From Neorhizobium petrolearium (GTDB taxonomy: Bacteria > Pseudomonadota > Alphaproteobacteria > Rhizobiales > Rhizobiaceae), in NCBI RefSeq assembly GCF_017873175.1, contig NZ_JAGGJW010000010.1:124001-188000 (forward strand): DNA of 64,000 nucleotides, read 5' to 3'. Below, piece by piece: positions 37,799 through 46,295 of the stretch. Made by a program: the position numbers and the translations under genes. Position 1 is the first letter of the stretch. Each line of letters opens with the position of its first letter. The notes under the pieces were generated by a model. That model did not search any database. It saw only the letters and a list, made by a program, of their open reading frames with translations, and was not told where the DNA came from.

Positions 37799-38746
37799 AT
37801 GACTCCTTCTTCTCTCTACCTCGACCGGCTTCGGCTGAGACACCTTCGGCTCCTTGAGATGGTCGACCGGAGCGGCTCGCTTCGCGAGGTGGCGGACCAA
37901 TTGAATCTGACCCAGCCGGCCATCTCGCAGATGGTGAAGGATCTCGAGGTCGCGTTCGGCGTGCCCCTTGTGGCCCGCTCGGCGCGAGGTGCTTCGCTGA
38001 CTGCCGCGGGTCGGCACGCCTTGCAGCGCGCCCGCGCCGGTCTTGCGACCTTCGAACATCTCGCGAGCGAGCTGAGAACGGTGCCGCCGGCCCTGGTCCG
38101 CATCGGCACCAACCCGACCCTCAGCTACGATCTCTTGCCGCGGGCCATGCACGAATTGCGGCTCATCGAGAGCGACACGAGGATCCAGATCGTCGCGGGC
38201 GTGGTTTCCGCCATGATGCAGGGGCTGCTCGACGGATCGTTCGACTGCTATGTGGGACGTATTGAATGGGATCTGGTGCCGGCTGGGACACTGCCGCTTC
38301 TGCGAGCGACACCATTGACCGGCACCGACCTGACCTTGGCCTGTTCGCGCAAGCATCCTCTTGCAGGGCGCCGAGACATCAAGGCACGTGAACTTCTAGA
38401 CTGGCCATGGGCGCTAACGACGCCGGAGACGAGCAATCGAACGTCATTCGATAGCGCATTCCGCAATCTGGGGCTTCCTCCACCCGAACCCAAGATCGAG
38501 ATGATCGGCGACCCAAGCGCGTTTATTTCCATGGCCACCCAGATCGACGTCCTTATCTGCATTCCGCGGATCGCCTTTCGCACCGTCCGCGGCGCCGTCG
38601 ACATTCTTCCGCTTGATGTGAAGGAACTTGAACTTAGCCCTATACTCACACATTTTCTGACACTGAAGGAGACCGAAGAGCTGCCTGAAATCTGTCTTTT
38701 ACGCGCGGCGATGCGACGCGCGGTGGGAAACAACGGAGAGCTTTGA
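37799..38746 (+). CDS. LysR-family transcriptional regulator
   Basis: A 315-residue LysR protein: HTH with RLRHLRLLEMVDRSGSLREV and LNLTQPAISQMVKDLE (about residues 8-50), then a periplasmic-binding-like effector domain. It resembles the GbpR/CbbR-like branch. Divergent from tctBAC by 104 bases, it is the likely activator of the importer and CoA genes 30730-37694. Confidence 0.92.
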   Translation: MTPSSLYLDRLRLRHLRLLEMVDRSGSLREVADQLNLTQPAISQMVKDLEVAFGVPLVARSARGASLTAAGRHALQRARAGLATFEHLASELRTVPPALVRIGTNPTLSYDLLPRAMHELRLIESDTRIQIVAGVVSAMMQGLLDGSFDCYVGRIEWDLVPAGTLPLLRATPLTGTDLTLACSRKHPLAGRRDIKARELLDWPWALTTPETSNRTSFDSAFRNLGLPPPEPKIEMIGDPSAFISMATQIDVLICIPRIAFRTVRGAVDILPLDVKELELSPILTHFLTLKETEELPEICLLRAAMRRAVGNNGEL

Positions 38747-38929
38747 ACCTACTCCGCGTCAGCATCTTGTCTCGCGTAATTCGGTTGGCGGTTCGCATGT
38801 AGCTCGGAAAGGCATAGGCTATTTGGCCTCACCTCGCGTTCGAGGGCTGATTTCCGTTACTTCCTCTCCCGGAGCCAGGATTGCTATCCAACTTAGTTCG
38901 GAACCGTAAGGGTGCGGGATCGATCCTTT

Positions 38930-39823
38930 TCAAGACCTTTGAGCGCGCGCTGAAAACTTCCGAGAGTTGATTTCGGCAAGCGCCAGACCGCTTTCCCCTG
39001 CGACAGAATAGATGAGATAGAGCTTGCCGTCGGCCTGAAATACAGCCGGATCCCGCAGTTGGCGAACCGGTCCTTCCGCCGGTCCTATGGTTGAAGGTTC
39101 GATCGGCAGGTTCACGCCTTCATATTCTCTTTCCGGTGCGAGAAGGATTTCGGGTGCCTCCTCCCGCCATTCCATCCAGTCGGCGGAGAGGTCAATTCTG
39201 GAGTAGAGAAGCGATTCCGGAGCATCGCCGCGATTGCTATAAATCACATGGAGCCAGTGACCTTCTACCCAGACGGCGGTATGACGCATGTCGGCAGAGA
39301 AAAGTCGTGGTCCAGGGATAAAGCCTTTGATCCCGTCCGCAGATCGATAGAACTGGCCGGGCATCGTGATGGCGTAAACCCAATCCCTGTACCGAAACAA
39401 GCGGGCATAGGGGTTCATCAGGTCTTCTCGACGTGCGGTGAAATGCAAGCCGTCGGCCGATATTGCAAGGCGCGTAAACTGATGTTTGATTTCATCGCCG
39501 CCGTGGAAAAACATGCGGATCTGCTTCGCGGCATGGTCCACGATCACCTCCGGCGAGGCAATATGGTGGCTGAAGCCGGAGTCGGCCAGAGGGAGTACGC
39601 CTGGTTCATAAACGCTCCAGGGACCTGTTACGGCGTCGGCATAGGCCAATCGAATATAGTCGCCACGGTGATGGGCGAAATAGAGATAGAAAGTGCCGAG
39701 CGCATTCTTGACCCAATCAGGCACTCGGATGATGCTCGGCCCGTTGATATTCGTCCCCATCCGTTGGCACATTCCCGGCCGGATAATCGGCCGATCCAGG
39801 AGACGGATTGCTGTTAACTCCAT
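38930..39823 (-). CDS. Five-bladed beta-propeller glycosidase-like protein (GH43/GH32-type fold)
   Basis: About 297 residues with repeated propeller features: NINGPSIIRVPDWVKN, YLYFAHHRGDYIRLAYAD, GPWSVYEPGVL and a final LRDPAVFQADGKLYLIYSV. This pattern is shared by GH43, GH32 and related families. No signal peptide is obvious and I cannot place the catalytic acids with confidence, so it may be a sugar-binding or non-classical glycosidase. The ATG at 39823 has GGAGAA at good spacing; 39832 is the alternative. Divergent from the orphan receptor gene at 40257. Confidence 0.75.
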   Translation of the reverse strand: MELTAIRLLDRPIIRPGMCQRMGTNINGPSIIRVPDWVKNALGTFYLYFAHHRGDYIRLAYADAVTGPWSVYEPGVLPLADSGFSHHIASPEVIVDHAAKQIRMFFHGGDEIKHQFTRLAISADGLHFTARREDLMNPYARLFRYRDWVYAITMPGQFYRSADGIKGFIPGPRLFSADMRHTAVWVEGHWLHVIYSNRGDAPESLLYSRIDLSADWMEWREEAPEILLAPEREYEGVNLPIEPSTIGPAEGPVRQLRDPAVFQADGKLYLIYSVAGESGLALAEINSRKFSARAQRS

Positions 39824-39832
39824 AATGGTCAT

Positions 39833-40256
39833 TCTCCGCTTCGCGTCTGCTATCGCCGATATTCCGAGAACCCTTCGCGATGGGCTTGCACGTCGAAATC
39901 AAAAGCAATGATCGGATGCCTGATGCGGCAGGTAAATATGGTCAAGCGCGGCAAGTCCTTTCGCAATCCGAGAAAAGAGTTTTCTGGACAACTCGGCTGA
40001 CCTGCACACGGTCGCGTAAACAGCGAATCAAGCAAGCCGGACAATTTCGATCTGTCTCGATTCGCGAAAGCTCTATAGGCGCATTGAGGGCTTTTCGCCG
40101 CCTCTCTTTTGTCTAAGCTTTGAGGCGGCTTCCATTGAACGGGGGTTGCCGGGAGAGGAATGGTAGCGCAGTCCAATGAGACAAATCTAATATCGCGCAA
40201 ACCGATCGGCAAACATCACGCTTTCGATTGGCAGATATCCAGAGGAGGAGAGGAGA
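39833..40256. promoter_or_regulatory. Divergent intergenic region, no gene seen
   Basis: About 420 bases between divergent genes, with no convincing gene. A GAGGAGAGGAGA ribosome site at its right end serves the receptor gene. Promoters for both sides are expected here, but no clear operator was seen. Confidence 0.4.
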
Positions 40257-41267
40257 ATGATATTCGGGCCTATGCGTGCCTGCGTGCTGGCCGGCCTTGC
40301 AATGATAGGCTTAAGCTCGTCGGCTTGGGCGGAGCAAAGCTGGGATGACGTCGTAAAGGCCGCGAAACAGGAAGGTCAGGTAACGCTTTACACGTCGCAG
40401 GTCGGCGTTCCGCAACTTGACCGGATTCTGTCCGCCTTCAGTGACGAATACGGTGTTGAGGTCCAGAAGCTGGAATTACGTGGGAGCGAGCTTTTCGAAA
40501 GGCTCCGCCTCGAACTCGCTACCAATCGGGCTGCGGCGGACGTGTCCTTCAGCGGCGGCTCCGTGACGCTGGAGACCATGGGCGTCCTTCAACCTCACGG
40601 AGATATTCCAAATGCTGCACGCCTATCGCCCGAATTTGCGGGAAATGAACTGAGGCTCCCGGTGTTCTCGCAAAGCATGGGGATTGTCGTTAACGCATCC
40701 GTTCCGAAGGACAAACGCCCGAAAAGATGGGCAGATCTGACGGATCCGAGCTGGAAGGGGAAAATTCTCGCGGATGATTTTCGTGCCGTAGGTGGCGGCG
40801 GGCTTTTCTTCGCGGTCACATACGAGAAGTTTGGGGAGGATTATCAAAAACGTCTTTCCGAAAATCGGCCGGTCTTCACGCGTGAGATACGCGACAGTCC
40901 ACGTCGCGTCGCGCGGGGTGAGTACCCCGTCTATATCCCCTTTATTCTGCCCGATGCCCTGTTGAACAAGGGGTTGCCGCTCGAAGTGATCCTGCCGGAG
41001 GAGGGGCTTGTCTACGGGAATTTTGACGCTGCCGTTGTGAAGGGAACGCTACATCCGAATGCTGCGCGCGTGCTGTTGAACTTTTTCCTCTCTGACAAGG
41101 CACAACTGATCTATGCGGGCTCTGCCCGGCGCCCGACAGTCAAGGGGCTCGAAGACCAGTATCCGGAAAATGTCAGGGATTTTCTGAAGGCGCCTCTGCT
41201 GGGTACACAAGAGGACTCCAAGGTGCGGACGCAAATGCTGCAGCGCGCGACCGAAATTTATAAGTGA
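40257..41267 (+). CDS. Extracellular substrate-binding protein, AfuA/SBP_bac-type (orphan)
   Basis: A 336-residue periplasmic binding protein with a signal peptide (CVLAGLAMIGLSSSAWAEQ) and motifs of the Fe3+/phosphonate-like group: EGQVTLYTSQVGVPQLDRIL, WADLTDPSWKGKILADDFRA, FFLSDKAQLIY. No permease or ATPase gene is adjacent in this window, which is unusual; it may serve a transporter encoded elsewhere. It is followed by an M28-like gene whose GTG start lies 9 bases after its stop. Confidence 0.88.
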   Translation: MIFGPMRACVLAGLAMIGLSSSAWAEQSWDDVVKAAKQEGQVTLYTSQVGVPQLDRILSAFSDEYGVEVQKLELRGSELFERLRLELATNRAAADVSFSGGSVTLETMGVLQPHGDIPNAARLSPEFAGNELRLPVFSQSMGIVVNASVPKDKRPKRWADLTDPSWKGKILADDFRAVGGGGLFFAVTYEKFGEDYQKRLSENRPVFTREIRDSPRRVARGEYPVYIPFILPDALLNKGLPLEVILPEEGLVYGNFDAAVVKGTLHPNAARVLLNFFLSDKAQLIYAGSARRPTVKGLEDQYPENVRDFLKAPLLGTQEDSKVRTQMLQRATEIYK

Positions 41268-41276
41268 CCGGATCCA

Positions 41277-42500
41277 GTGACCAGCATGATAAATCCCGAG
41301 TGTCTCTGGCGCGATTTGTTGATTCATGCCGGCTTTGGAGAAAAGGCGGCAGGCGGCGCGGGCGATCTCGCGACCGCGGAATGGATTACGCGTGAGTTGG
41401 AGAGATTGGGTTATGAGGTTGAAAGGTTGCGGATTCCTGTTCCGCTCTTTCAGCCTTGCCGCTGCGAGGTGGTTGGATCGAATTGCGCTCTGGAGCTGTT
41501 CCCGCAGCCTGTTGTCGTGCCTACGACCGACGAAGGTATTGCTGCCCCGCTGGCATTGGTGCATTCAGTGTCGGATGCCGCCGCCGCCCAGGGCCGCATC
41601 GCCATCATTTTACTGCCTTATGCCCGACATGCCGCAATCTGGACGTCGGTTGCAGCTCCCTTGCTGACGGCAGTGGCGGAGGCTGGAGCACTAGCGGTCG
41701 TCATTTTGCCGTTCGGCCCGACGGGAGAAATCGTCGGGCTGAATTCCTATGCCGACAAGCCGTTCATCCCGATTCCCGTCGCCATCGGACGTCCGTCCGA
41801 CCTGGCGGCTTATGCCGGCATGGCATCTGCGAACCTCACAGTCCGATTGTATTTGACCGGAGAAAACCGGGTTGGAGACAGCCCTACGCTGATGGCAAGG
41901 AGACATCGTGGGGTTCGCTGGATTGCGATGTCGACGCCGCGTTCCGGCTTCTTCACCTGCTCGGTTGAGAGGGGCACCGGAACAGCGACATTTCTGTGGC
42001 TGGCGGCTTGGCTGCCGAAGGCGTTTCCGGACCATTCGCTGTTTCTGCTGAACAGCGGTGCGCATGAGCTTCGCTTTGCGGGGACACATTCGGCGCTGGA
42101 TCTCGCGCCATCGGCAGGGGTAACCGATATGTGGGCACATATCGGTGCCGGATTGGTTTCTAGAGCCTATACGACGATCCGGGGCGGGCGACGATTGGAT
42201 ACCGCTGATCCAAACAGAATATGTATGACGACTCCGAGTCTCGCCGTGCAGGCAAGGGCTGCTTTTTCCGGTTTGGCGGGCTTAGATGACCCTCAACCGA
42301 TCCTCTCTGAAGTAGGAGAATTGTCCACTATCGTCGAACGCGGCTACGACAAAGCCTTTGCCTGCCTTGGTGTGAACCGCAGTTGCCATACCCGATTGGA
42401 CGTTTCGGATGAGGTTACCCCCGACCTCCTGGCTTCCGTGGTTGAAGGGCACCGCCGGCTGATAGAGATGGCGGTTGCGCCGGCCGGACGATCTGGCTGA
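41277..42500 (+). CDS. M28-peptidase-like protein with altered metal site
   Basis: A 407-residue protein with the outline of M28 aminopeptidases: an N-terminal GDLATAEWITRELERLGYEVE stretch, a PA-like insert, then SLFLLNSGAHELRFAGTHSAL and the late His in CHTRLDVSDEVTPDLL. The region that normally gives the first zinc ligands (AHYDS ... DNASG) reads STPRSGFF ... RGTGTA, so a canonical two-zinc centre is unlikely. It may be a catalytically altered or non-peptidase member. GTG at 41277 or ATG at 41286. It is tightly linked to the orphan receptor. Confidence 0.7.
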   Translation: MTSMINPECLWRDLLIHAGFGEKAAGGAGDLATAEWITRELERLGYEVERLRIPVPLFQPCRCEVVGSNCALELFPQPVVVPTTDEGIAAPLALVHSVSDAAAAQGRIAIILLPYARHAAIWTSVAAPLLTAVAEAGALAVVILPFGPTGEIVGLNSYADKPFIPIPVAIGRPSDLAAYAGMASANLTVRLYLTGENRVGDSPTLMARRHRGVRWIAMSTPRSGFFTCSVERGTGTATFLWLAAWLPKAFPDHSLFLLNSGAHELRFAGTHSALDLAPSAGVTDMWAHIGAGLVSRAYTTIRGGRRLDTADPNRICMTTPSLAVQARAAFSGLAGLDDPQPILSEVGELSTIVERGYDKAFACLGVNRSCHTRLDVSDEVTPDLLASVVEGHRRLIEMAVAPAGRSG

Positions 42501-42767
42501 ACTCGATCCGCTCGCATTTCCCCAACACCGAGGCCGTCGGCAAGTCGCTGGCGCAGGAAGGCGTCGCCGTTCTGGACAGCCTCAGCCGCCTGACGGCAGC
42601 AAAGGCTTCCAGGTGGAAGGCATCGGCGCCGGCCTTTCACGTCATCAAGAGCGAAGGCGATTTCGCCCAGAGCTACACCGCAGCCTGAGATTAGACCAGT
42701 TGGGCGCTGCGAGCCGATCGCGCGCCCAAGCGAAACTCGATAAACCAATAAAAAGTTCGAGGCGAGG
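42501..42767 (+). other. Short coding-like scrap, unidentified
   Basis: After the M28-like stop about 190 bases keep a coding-like composition in shifting frames and end with a TGA at 42686-42688 after FAQSYTAA. No family is recognised and no start is convincing. It is probably the 3' remnant of a lost gene. Confidence 0.35.
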
Positions 42768-43505
42768 ATGATGCAGGACCCGTTCAGTTTTCCACCTGGC
42801 TTTCACGCTGTCGTCATCGGTGGGGCGGGCGACATCGGCTCGGCCATCGCCGAACTGTTTCATGCCCGTGGTGCGGCGGTGACGGTGACCGGCCATGATC
42901 AGCCTGCCGTCGATCGATGCCGGCTCAACGGCATCGGCGGGATTGCGGTCGCGATTCTAGACGTTACTTCGGACGAGGCGGTCAGTGCATTTGCCGGTGG
43001 TTTCGAGAGAGTTGATGCCGTGGTCAATTGCGCCGGCATCCTTGCGCGCGACGAAGAGTTCAAGATCGAGATGTTCCAGAAGGTTCTCAACGTCAACCTA
43101 ACCGGCACATTCCGCATCTGCATGGCGTTCAAGCCGCATCTCGAGGCCTCGAAGGGATCGATTGTCAATATCGCCTCGATGAATGCCTTCGCTGCGCTGC
43201 CGCGCATTCCCGCCTATTGCGCCAGCAAGGGCGGCGTCGTGATGCTGACCAAGGCGCTGGCGCTCGCCTGGGCCGAGGCAGGCATCCGCGTCAACGCCGT
43301 AGCACCCGGTTATATCGAGACGGCCATCAATGCCGAGGGCCGCAAGGACGCGGCGCATCACGAGCGGATCGCCGGCCGAACGGCTCTGAAACGCTGGGGG
43401 AAGCCGCAGGACGTGGCCGGAGTGGTCGCCTTCCTCTGCATGCCTGCCTCCGAATACGCGACAGGCACCGTCTATGCGATCGACGGCGGTTTTCTGGCGG
43501 GATGA
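42768..43505 (+). CDS. SDR-family oxidoreductase
   Basis: A 245-residue classical short-chain dehydrogenase: GGAGDIGSAIAELFHARGAA at the cofactor site, NCAG near residue 88, Ser in NIASMNAF near 137, active-site YCASKGG near 150, and the C-terminal SEYATGTVYAIDGGFLAG. It probably oxidises or reduces a sugar acid or hydroxy acid together with the enolase-superfamily enzyme 18 bases downstream. Confidence 0.92.
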   Translation: MMQDPFSFPPGFHAVVIGGAGDIGSAIAELFHARGAAVTVTGHDQPAVDRCRLNGIGGIAVAILDVTSDEAVSAFAGGFERVDAVVNCAGILARDEEFKIEMFQKVLNVNLTGTFRICMAFKPHLEASKGSIVNIASMNAFAALPRIPAYCASKGGVVMLTKALALAWAEAGIRVNAVAPGYIETAINAEGRKDAAHHERIAGRTALKRWGKPQDVAGVVAFLCMPASEYATGTVYAIDGGFLAG

Positions 43506-43523
43506 CGAAGGGAGAGTGTCCGC

Positions 43524-44678
43524 GTGCAGGATGAAATAAAGATCATTTCGGCCGAAGCCCTGGTTTTCCGTTTGCCGCTGGAAAAACCGGTTTCCACTTC
43601 ATTCGGCACTATGCTCGATCGGCCGGCAGTGTTCGTGCGCCTGGAGGACGATCGCGGCACCGTCGGCTGGGGAGAGATCTGGTGCAACTGGCCGGCCTGC
43701 GGTGCCGAACACCGGGCGCGCCTGCTTGTCAGCGATATTGCTCCGCGCATTCTCTGGCGATCTCTGCCGTCCCCAAAAGACCTATGGAGGGAATTGACCG
43801 CCGCCACCGAAATCCTTGTATTGCAGACCGGTGAGTTCGGCCCCTATGCGCAGGTGATTGCCGGTTTCGACATGGCTTATTGGGACCTGACGGCGCGCCG
43901 CGCCGGCTCATCTCTGGCAAAGGCGATGAGTGGTATGGCCGCCCATCAGGTCCGCGCCTATGCCAGCGGCATTCACATATTCGACGCGGAGCGCATGGTG
44001 GCGGAGGCCCGCTCTGCCGGTTATCGCGATTTCAAGGTGAAGGTCGGGTTCGATTTCGACCGCGATCTCGACCTCCTGCGCCGCCTGCATGCTGATCTTC
44101 GTCCCGGTGAGACGCTGCATGCGGACGCCAACCAGGGCTTTTCGGCCGAGCAGGGCCGAGCCTTTCTCCGGGCAACCGACAATCTCGGCCTTGGCTGGAT
44201 GGAAGAGCCGGTGCGGGTGGATTCCGATGATGTGGTCTGGGCAGACCTTGCGGGACTGACGTCGACCCCCTTGGCAGGTGGCGAAAACCTGATCGGCGAA
44301 CCGGCATTCCAGTCTGCCATCTCATCCGGCAGCCTTTCGGTGATCCAGCCCGATGCGGCGAAATGGGGCGGTCCGAGCGGCTGCTTTGCCGTTGCACAGG
44401 CCGCTCGCGCAGCCGGGCGGCGTTATTGCCCGCACTTTCTTGGGGCAGGCATCGGTCTTGTCGCCTCGGCCCATATTCTGGCGGCTGCCGGCGGCGACGG
44501 AATGCTAGAGGTCGACATCAATCCCAATCTACTGCGCGACGCGATCGTGCCGCGCTGGCCGGTCGTACGGCAAGGCTGGGTCGATTTGCCGGAAGGCGAG
44601 GGGCTTGGTGTCGAGCCCGATCTGCAACGGTTGGCATCCTTCCAGACGATGCGCCTTGTTGCAGAAGAGCGGTCGTGA
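43524..44678 (+). CDS. Mandelate racemase/muconate lactonizing enzyme-family protein
   Basis: A 384-residue enolase-superfamily enzyme with the KxK base motif FKVKVGFD (about residue 171), metal ligands in HADANQGF, WMEEP and AGGENL, a Asp-Lys-like QPDAAKWGG, and late PHFLGAGIG and LEVDINP. Such enzymes abstract an alpha proton and typically dehydrate sugar acids. The GTG start at 43524 follows GGGAGAG. It shares an operon with an SDR and a TauE-type exporter; the stop overlaps the next ATG by one base. Confidence 0.9.
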   Translation: MQDEIKIISAEALVFRLPLEKPVSTSFGTMLDRPAVFVRLEDDRGTVGWGEIWCNWPACGAEHRARLLVSDIAPRILWRSLPSPKDLWRELTAATEILVLQTGEFGPYAQVIAGFDMAYWDLTARRAGSSLAKAMSGMAAHQVRAYASGIHIFDAERMVAEARSAGYRDFKVKVGFDFDRDLDLLRRLHADLRPGETLHADANQGFSAEQGRAFLRATDNLGLGWMEEPVRVDSDDVVWADLAGLTSTPLAGGENLIGEPAFQSAISSGSLSVIQPDAAKWGGPSGCFAVAQAARAAGRRYCPHFLGAGIGLVASAHILAAAGGDGMLEVDINPNLLRDAIVPRWPVVRQGWVDLPEGEGLGVEPDLQRLASFQTMRLVAEERS

Positions 44679-45430
44679 TGCCGTCCGGCGGCATCGCCCT
44701 TTTCGTGCTTTTGTCTTTCGTCGCCGCCTATATGCAGACGCTGACCGGCTTTGCCTTTGGCCTGCTGCTGATGGGGGCGGTGGCTCTGACCGGGCTCATC
44801 CCTTTGCCCGAAGCTGCCATCATCGTCAGTCTGCTAACCCTTGCCAATGCGCTGATGGTTTTGCTGAAAGGATGGTGGGAGATCGCCCGGGGACCGTTTC
44901 TTCTTTCGCTTGTCGGCGCCATCCCGCTGATCCTTGTCGGTTACATGCTTCTGGATCTGCTCGCCTCGTCGTCGCTGGCTGCCCTGCGGCTGGTCCTCGG
45001 CCTCGTCATCATCGTTTCCAGCCTGCAACTGATTTTCCGGCCAAGCCCGCGCGAACGCCTGTCGTCCAATCCGAGTTTCGTGTTTTTCGGCGCGCTCGGC
45101 GGCATTATGGGAGGCCTGTTTTCGACAGCCGGGCCGCCGCTGGTCTATCATCTGTACCGGCAACCACTGCCGCACAGCATGATCCGCGAGACACTGGTGG
45201 CGGTATTTGCGATCAACGCCATGTTCCGCCTCGTGCTGGTGATGGCATCCGGAGAACTGCCATCACATGCGGTGGTCTGGGCGATGGCCGGCCTGCCGGG
45301 CGTGCTGATCGCCACCTATTCCGCGCGTCGCTGGCCACCGCGCCTGGCGCCCGCCGCCCTGCGTCGGTTGGCCTTCGTACTGCTGTTGATGTCTGGGCTG
45401 TCGCTCGTCGTACCGGTACTCACGGCTTAA
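44678..45430 (+). CDS. TauE/SafE-family membrane transporter
   Basis: A 250-residue protein with about 7-8 hydrophobic segments and the family halves, including GFAFGLLLMGAVAL near the N-terminus and FFGALGGIMGGLFSTAGPPL near residue 145. The family moves sulfite, sulfoacetate or other organic anions. The ATG at 44678 overlaps the dehydratase stop; an in-frame extension from 44363 lies inside that gene and is not used. It is likely the transporter for the SDR/dehydratase pathway. Confidence 0.88.
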   Translation: MPSGGIALFVLLSFVAAYMQTLTGFAFGLLLMGAVALTGLIPLPEAAIIVSLLTLANALMVLLKGWWEIARGPFLLSLVGAIPLILVGYMLLDLLASSSLAALRLVLGLVIIVSSLQLIFRPSPRERLSSNPSFVFFGALGGIMGGLFSTAGPPLVYHLYRQPLPHSMIRETLVAVFAINAMFRLVLVMASGELPSHAVVWAMAGLPGVLIATYSARRWPPRLAPAALRRLAFVLLLMSGLSLVVPVLTA

Positions 45431-45439
45431 CAGACCAGA

Positions 45440-45666
45440 ATGAAGCGGCACCCACAGGCGACTTGTATTGTCGGTTCGTATCGGCTCAAGAGCGGGAGTC
45501 AGCGCGTCTCCTCGAAAAGGATCGACCTCTGCCGCCAGCGGGTCGAGAACCTGTTTGCAACGCTCAAGCGTTGTCGTATCGCAACCAGGTCCGACCGATG
45601 CGCTACACCTTCTTCTCTGCAATCTGCATCGCAGCGAGAATCATCTTCTGGATCAATGAGTCCTGA
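45440..45666 (+). mobile_element. IS5-family transposase remnant (3' end)
   Basis: Translation gives RQRVENLFATLKRCRIATRSDRC, then, one frame over from about 45601, RYTFFSAICIAARIIFWINES and a stop at 45664-45666. This is the C-terminal block of IS5/IS427-type transposases (catalytic-Glu region, usually R-RIATRYD). A frameshift or small deletion separates the two halves and the upstream two thirds are absent. No terminal repeats were found. Confidence 0.75.
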
Positions 45667-45733
45667 CCCTAGCTGAAGTCTGTGGTGGGTACAGCCAACC
45701 TCATGCAATATGAGAAGGCGGCGCGGCAGAAGC

Positions 45734-46288
45734 CTATCGGATGTCCGGGACAGACTCGCTCAGCGTGGTCATGAACGCCCGCAGTTGTTCTTCGGCGAAA
45801 GTGAGGATGCGTTCATCAGTCAGGAGCCCATTTTCGACCTTATCGTTGGCCATGGGAACGACGATTTCCGGGCAGGCGAAGACCTTCGCGAGCATCCCGT
45901 TGAGCGAATATTTCAGGTGCCCTTGGGCGCGCACACCGCCGAGTGCGCCGCCGGAGACGCTCATGACGAAGCAGTGCTTATCCTTGAAGACGGATTTCAT
46001 CGCCGGGCGCGAGGCCCAGTCGATTGCGTTCTTTAGAACGCCCGGAACGCTGTAATTGTATTCGGGTGTCACGAAGACCAGCCCATTGGCATGCGCTATC
46101 TGATCGATGAAAGCCTTGACCGCCGGATCGTCGAGGATGTCCGCGTTGTAGTGCGGCAGCAGTCCCGGATCGGCGGTCACGCAGGTCGCGCTGTCTTCCA
46201 CGCGCTTGATCAACGCCCTTACTGTGGCGCGCGACGATGAAGCCTGCCTCAGGCTTCCTGGAATGAAGAGAAGTTCGATCATCGGCAT
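45734..46288 (-). CDS. NADPH-dependent FMN reductase
   Basis: A 184-residue flavodoxin-like reductase with FIPGSLRQASSSRATVRAL at the FMN phosphate site, TPEYNYSVPGVLKNAIDWASR near residue 75 and SVSGGALGGVRAQ near 110, as in ChrR/SsuE-like proteins. It supplies reduced FMN or reduces quinones. It sits 7 bases after the TRAP large-subunit gene, in the same direction, so it may be part of that operon. Confidence 0.93.
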   Translation of the reverse strand: MPMIELLFIPGSLRQASSSRATVRALIKRVEDSATCVTADPGLLPHYNADILDDPAVKAFIDQIAHANGLVFVTPEYNYSVPGVLKNAIDWASRPAMKSVFKDKHCFVMSVSGGALGGVRAQGHLKYSLNGMLAKVFACPEIVVPMANDKVENGLLTDERILTFAEEQLRAFMTTLSESVPDIR

Positions 46289-46295
46289 TCTACTT

